Assembly (NCBI RefSeq): GCF_009857475.1
Contig: NZ_WWCJ01000009.1
Span: 204,571-268,570, forward strand
Length of the DNA: 64,000 nucleotides
Source of the DNA: Pseudoduganella guangdongensis
GTDB taxonomy: Bacteria; Pseudomonadota; Gammaproteobacteria; Burkholderiales; Burkholderiaceae_D
Direction: 5' to 3'
In this document: one piece after another, positions 62,160-64,000 of the stretch
Position numbering within the stretch: the first letter of the stretch is position 1
Layout of the letters: the number at the start of each line of letters is the position of its first letter
Translations under genes and position numbers: made by a program
Notes under the pieces: generated by a model
The model's input: the letters and a program-made list of their open reading frames with translations, nothing else
The model's database searches: none
What the model was told of the DNA's origin: nothing

Positions 62160-62879
62160 TCAGGAAGTCAGCACCGCCTTCATCTTGTTCAGGGCCGCCT
62201 TGTTCAGCTGGCAGACACGGGCGTCGGTCAGGTCCAGCACGGCGGCGATTTCTTTGTAGCTGAGCTCGAATTCGTAGTACATCTGCACCACGCGCTGTTC
62301 GCGCTCGTCGAGGCCGTTCAGCGCCTGCTCCAGGCTGCGCCGTATCATCAGCTGTTCCTCCGGGCCGGCCACGCTGCTGCTGTCGGCCAGCGTGTCCTGC
62401 AGGATTTCATCGAAGCTGGCAATGGTCTCGGCGTTCTCGTCCAGCAGGTAGGCCTGGTACGCCTCGGGCGACAGGCCGAGCGCGCCCATGGTTTCCTGTT
62501 CGGTCGGCTCGCGCCCCAGCTTGCGCGTCAGCTCGCGCACCGCATCGCGCATCTTGTGGCTGTGCTGGCGCACCGCGCGCGGGCGCCAGTCCTGGCGCCG
62601 CAGCTCGTCGAGGATGGCGCCGCGCACGCGCAGCCCGGCATAGCTGCCGAAGGCCGCGTCCGGCTCGCCGTAGCGGCGCAGGGCTTCCAGCAGGCCCATC
62701 AGGCCGATCTGTTCCATATCGTCGCGGTCGATCGCGCCCTGCACCTGGGAGTTGAGCTGGCGCACGATGCGCTTGACCAGGGGGGCGTAGGCGAGCAGGT
62801 GCTTCTGCTCGTCGGCCACGCTCACCGCCGAATAGCTCTCGGCGTAGGGCTCTGCAACGCTGTCCACTACCAAACCCAT
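62160..62879 (-). CDS. fliA: Flagellar sigma factor FliA (sigma-28; LafS-like)
   Basis: A 239-residue sigma factor for late flagellar genes. Region 2: LLAYAPLVKRIVRQLNSQVQGAIDRDDMEQIGLMGLLEALRRYG; the AVRQHSHKMRDAVRELTRKLGREPTEQE region 3; region 4 LSYKEIAAVLDLTDARVCQLNKAALNKMK. AGAGG lies 6 bases before the ATG. Its location inside a block with fliK, fliL, motA, motB and flgM matches the lafEFSTU order of lateral flagellar sets. Confidence 0.95.
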   Translation of the reverse strand: MGLVVDSVAEPYAESYSAVSVADEQKHLLAYAPLVKRIVRQLNSQVQGAIDRDDMEQIGLMGLLEALRRYGEPDAAFGSYAGLRVRGAILDELRRQDWRPRAVRQHSHKMRDAVRELTRKLGREPTEQETMGALGLSPEAYQAYLLDENAETIASFDEILQDTLADSSSVAGPEEQLMIRRSLEQALNGLDEREQRVVQMYYEFELSYKEIAAVLDLTDARVCQLNKAALNKMKAVLTS

Positions 62880-62889
62880 GGCAGCCTCT

Positions 62890-63351
62890 TTACTCGAGGA
62901 TCAATTTGCCGATCATCACCTGCTGGAAGGGGCGCTCGCGCTGTTCCTTCGCATAGGTTTCGTCGTAAGCCTTGTTCAGCTCTTCCACATACTGGTCGAT
63001 GGTCATCATGGCCGCCTTTTCCATCGGCAGCGCCGACAGGGCGCGCACGGCCACACTGCGCAGCATCGGCAGGGCTTCCTTGGCTTCCTTTTCCTGCTTG
63101 ATCGTGGTCGAGATGACGAGGTCGCACGACATATAGTGCGGCACCGTGTCGCCTGGCTGGCGGCGCAGCATGACGATGACTTTCTCGATGGTCAGGTACT
63201 TGAGCGGTTCCGCGTTTTTCTTTTCCTCGACGGGGGCGCCCTTGGCGCCGGCCGGGGCCGCGCTGCCTTTCAGATACCAGACGGCGCCACCGGCGGCGCC
63301 CGCGCCGAGCAAGAGCACGGCGACCAGGATCAGGACCAGTTTTTTATTCAT
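62890..63351 (-). CDS. fliL: Flagellar basal-body protein FliL
   Basis: A 153-residue inner-membrane protein that binds the stator. One N-terminal helix (LVLILVAVLLLGAGAAGGAVWYL), then the FliL domain (LKYLTIEKVIVMLRRQPGDTVPHYMSCDLVISTT and VAVRALSALPMEKAAM). It starts 7 bp after the fliK gene's stop and lies 10 bp ahead of fliA. Confidence 0.93.
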   Translation of the reverse strand: MNKKLVLILVAVLLLGAGAAGGAVWYLKGSAAPAGAKGAPVEEKKNAEPLKYLTIEKVIVMLRRQPGDTVPHYMSCDLVISTTIKQEKEAKEALPMLRSVAVRALSALPMEKAAMMTIDQYVEELNKAYDETYAKEQRERPFQQVMIGKLILE

Positions 63352-63358
63352 CTAAGAC

Positions 63359-64000
63359 TTACTCCCGCTCGCTCAACATGGCAAAAGTGGTGGTGCCGGC
63401 ATCGGCCTCATCCAGGCCGCGGCCCGGCTGGCGCTGCTGCTCGGATTGTTGCTGACGTTGCTGGCCGCCGCCCTCGGCGAAGTTGCGCGCGCCACTCGAA
63501 GAAACCGTGACCGCCACCTCGCCCAGTTGGCGCTGCGACAGGTCCTGGCGTACGGCGTCGCCAATGGTGTTCAGCTGGCGCAGCACTTCGGAGTGGCTGG
63601 CCGCGATATTCACATGCAGCGCGCCGCCGCTCTGGCGCACCGAAATTTCAACGCTGCCCATATTCGGCGGTTCCAGGCGGATTACCGCTTGCTGGTCGTT
63701 GCGCGCCAGCTGCAGCTGCAGGCGGTCGCCCAGGGCGGCGCGCAGCGGCTGCTGCCATTGCTCCGGGCTGCCGCTCAGGCGCAGCACGTCGGCCTGGGCG
63801 GCCTGGCCGACGCTGTTGGCCAGTACGCTGCGGAAGCCGGGCAGGGTGCCGGCCTCGCTGTGCTGGCGCTGGCTGTCGGCCAGCAGGCTGGCGCCATCCT
63901 TGGCGGTAATCGGGGCGGCACTGCCGTCGGCCGCCTGTGCCTGCAGGGCGCCCAGGGCGGCCGACAGGGCGTCCATGGCGCCGGACTGGCGGCTGGACGG
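63359..64000 (-). CDS. fliK: Flagellar hook-length control protein FliK, C-terminal part (truncated by window edge)
   Basis: The frame remains open to the end of the window (at least 213 codons visible, with no stop before 64000), so the N-terminal part lies outside. The C-terminal FliK core is visible: LRAALGDRLQLQLARNDQQAVIRLEPPNMGSVEISVRQSGGALHVNIAASHSEVLRQL. Its C-terminus is Gln-rich. FliK measures hook length and switches the export gate from hook to filament substrates. Confidence 0.9.
   Translation of the reverse strand, partial: PSSRQSGAMDALSAALGALQAQAADGSAAPITAKDGASLLADSQRQHSEAGTLPGFRSVLANSVGQAAQADVLRLSGSPEQWQQPLRAALGDRLQLQLARNDQQAVIRLEPPNMGSVEISVRQSGGALHVNIAASHSEVLRQLNTIGDAVRQDLSQRQLGEVAVTVSSSGARNFAEGGGQQRQQQSEQQRQPGRGLDEADAGTTTFAMLSERE

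Noticed and set aside
1..64000. tRNA or rRNA genes, phage attachment sites
   Set aside because: None recognised by eye on either strand; a tRNA scan would be needed to exclude small RNA genes fully.

Overview
This 64 kb window is high-GC, gene-dense bacterial DNA. The protein families and their neighbours suggest a free-living, motile betaproteobacterium of the Oxalobacteraceae type (Massilia/Duganella/Janthinobacterium-like). Supporting signs are several large hybrid histidine kinases, RecBCD, monomeric NADP isocitrate dehydrogenase, a DUF3460 protein, a non-cyanobacterial KaiC-kinase pair and a complete flagellar rod/hook operon. The genus is inferred; no rRNA gene is present to settle it.

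Layout. 1-9.5 kb: a truncated AAA/LuxR-type regulator, a TonB-dependent receptor, a degenerate CheR-like protein and a 1632-residue soluble poly-HAMP hybrid kinase with three receivers. 9.45-15.2 kb: a REP pair around a terminator, a secreted prolyl oligopeptidase, a YpfJ-type zinc metallopeptidase, a small membrane-anchored protein and a secreted PHP-like phosphoesterase. 15.3-29.8 kb: a CHASE/PAS hybrid kinase, recC-recB-recD with start/stop overlaps, and a convergent kinase with a damaged ATP-binding site. 29.8-38.2 kb: a penicillin-binding-type carboxypeptidase, an unaccompanied sulfate-binding protein, a GNAT enzyme, the KaiC-histidine kinase pair, and a tautomerase/MFS/LysR unit. 38.2-47.0 kb: a large REP hairpin, icd, small metabolic and hypothetical genes, a cystine-type ABC importer without an ATPase gene, and a PAS-GGDEF-EAL protein.

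47.0-48.0 kb is a compact mobile unit: a REP-associated tyrosine transposase (RAYT) bounded by two inverted copies of the same REP sequence found at 9.6-9.8 kb and, in variant form, at 38.2 kb. The left REP supplies the last codons and the stop of the upstream GGDEF-EAL gene. The right REP ends 7 bp from the 3' end of the flagellar cluster.

48.0-64.0 kb is a flagellar cluster: flgA on the plus strand, and fliK-fliL-fliA-motA-motB-flgM-flgN, a separate FlgJ-type glucosaminidase, and flgBCDEFGHIJKL plus an unknown gene on the minus strand. Placing sigma-28, its anti-sigma factor, the stator and the hook-length genes together resembles the lateral (Flag-2, laf/lfg) gene sets of gamma-proteobacteria, so this may be a second flagellar system. 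FlgJ is split into a rod-scaffold-only protein and a separate hydrolase 7 kb away. The flgI leader carries a second, unrelated REP-like palindrome pair.
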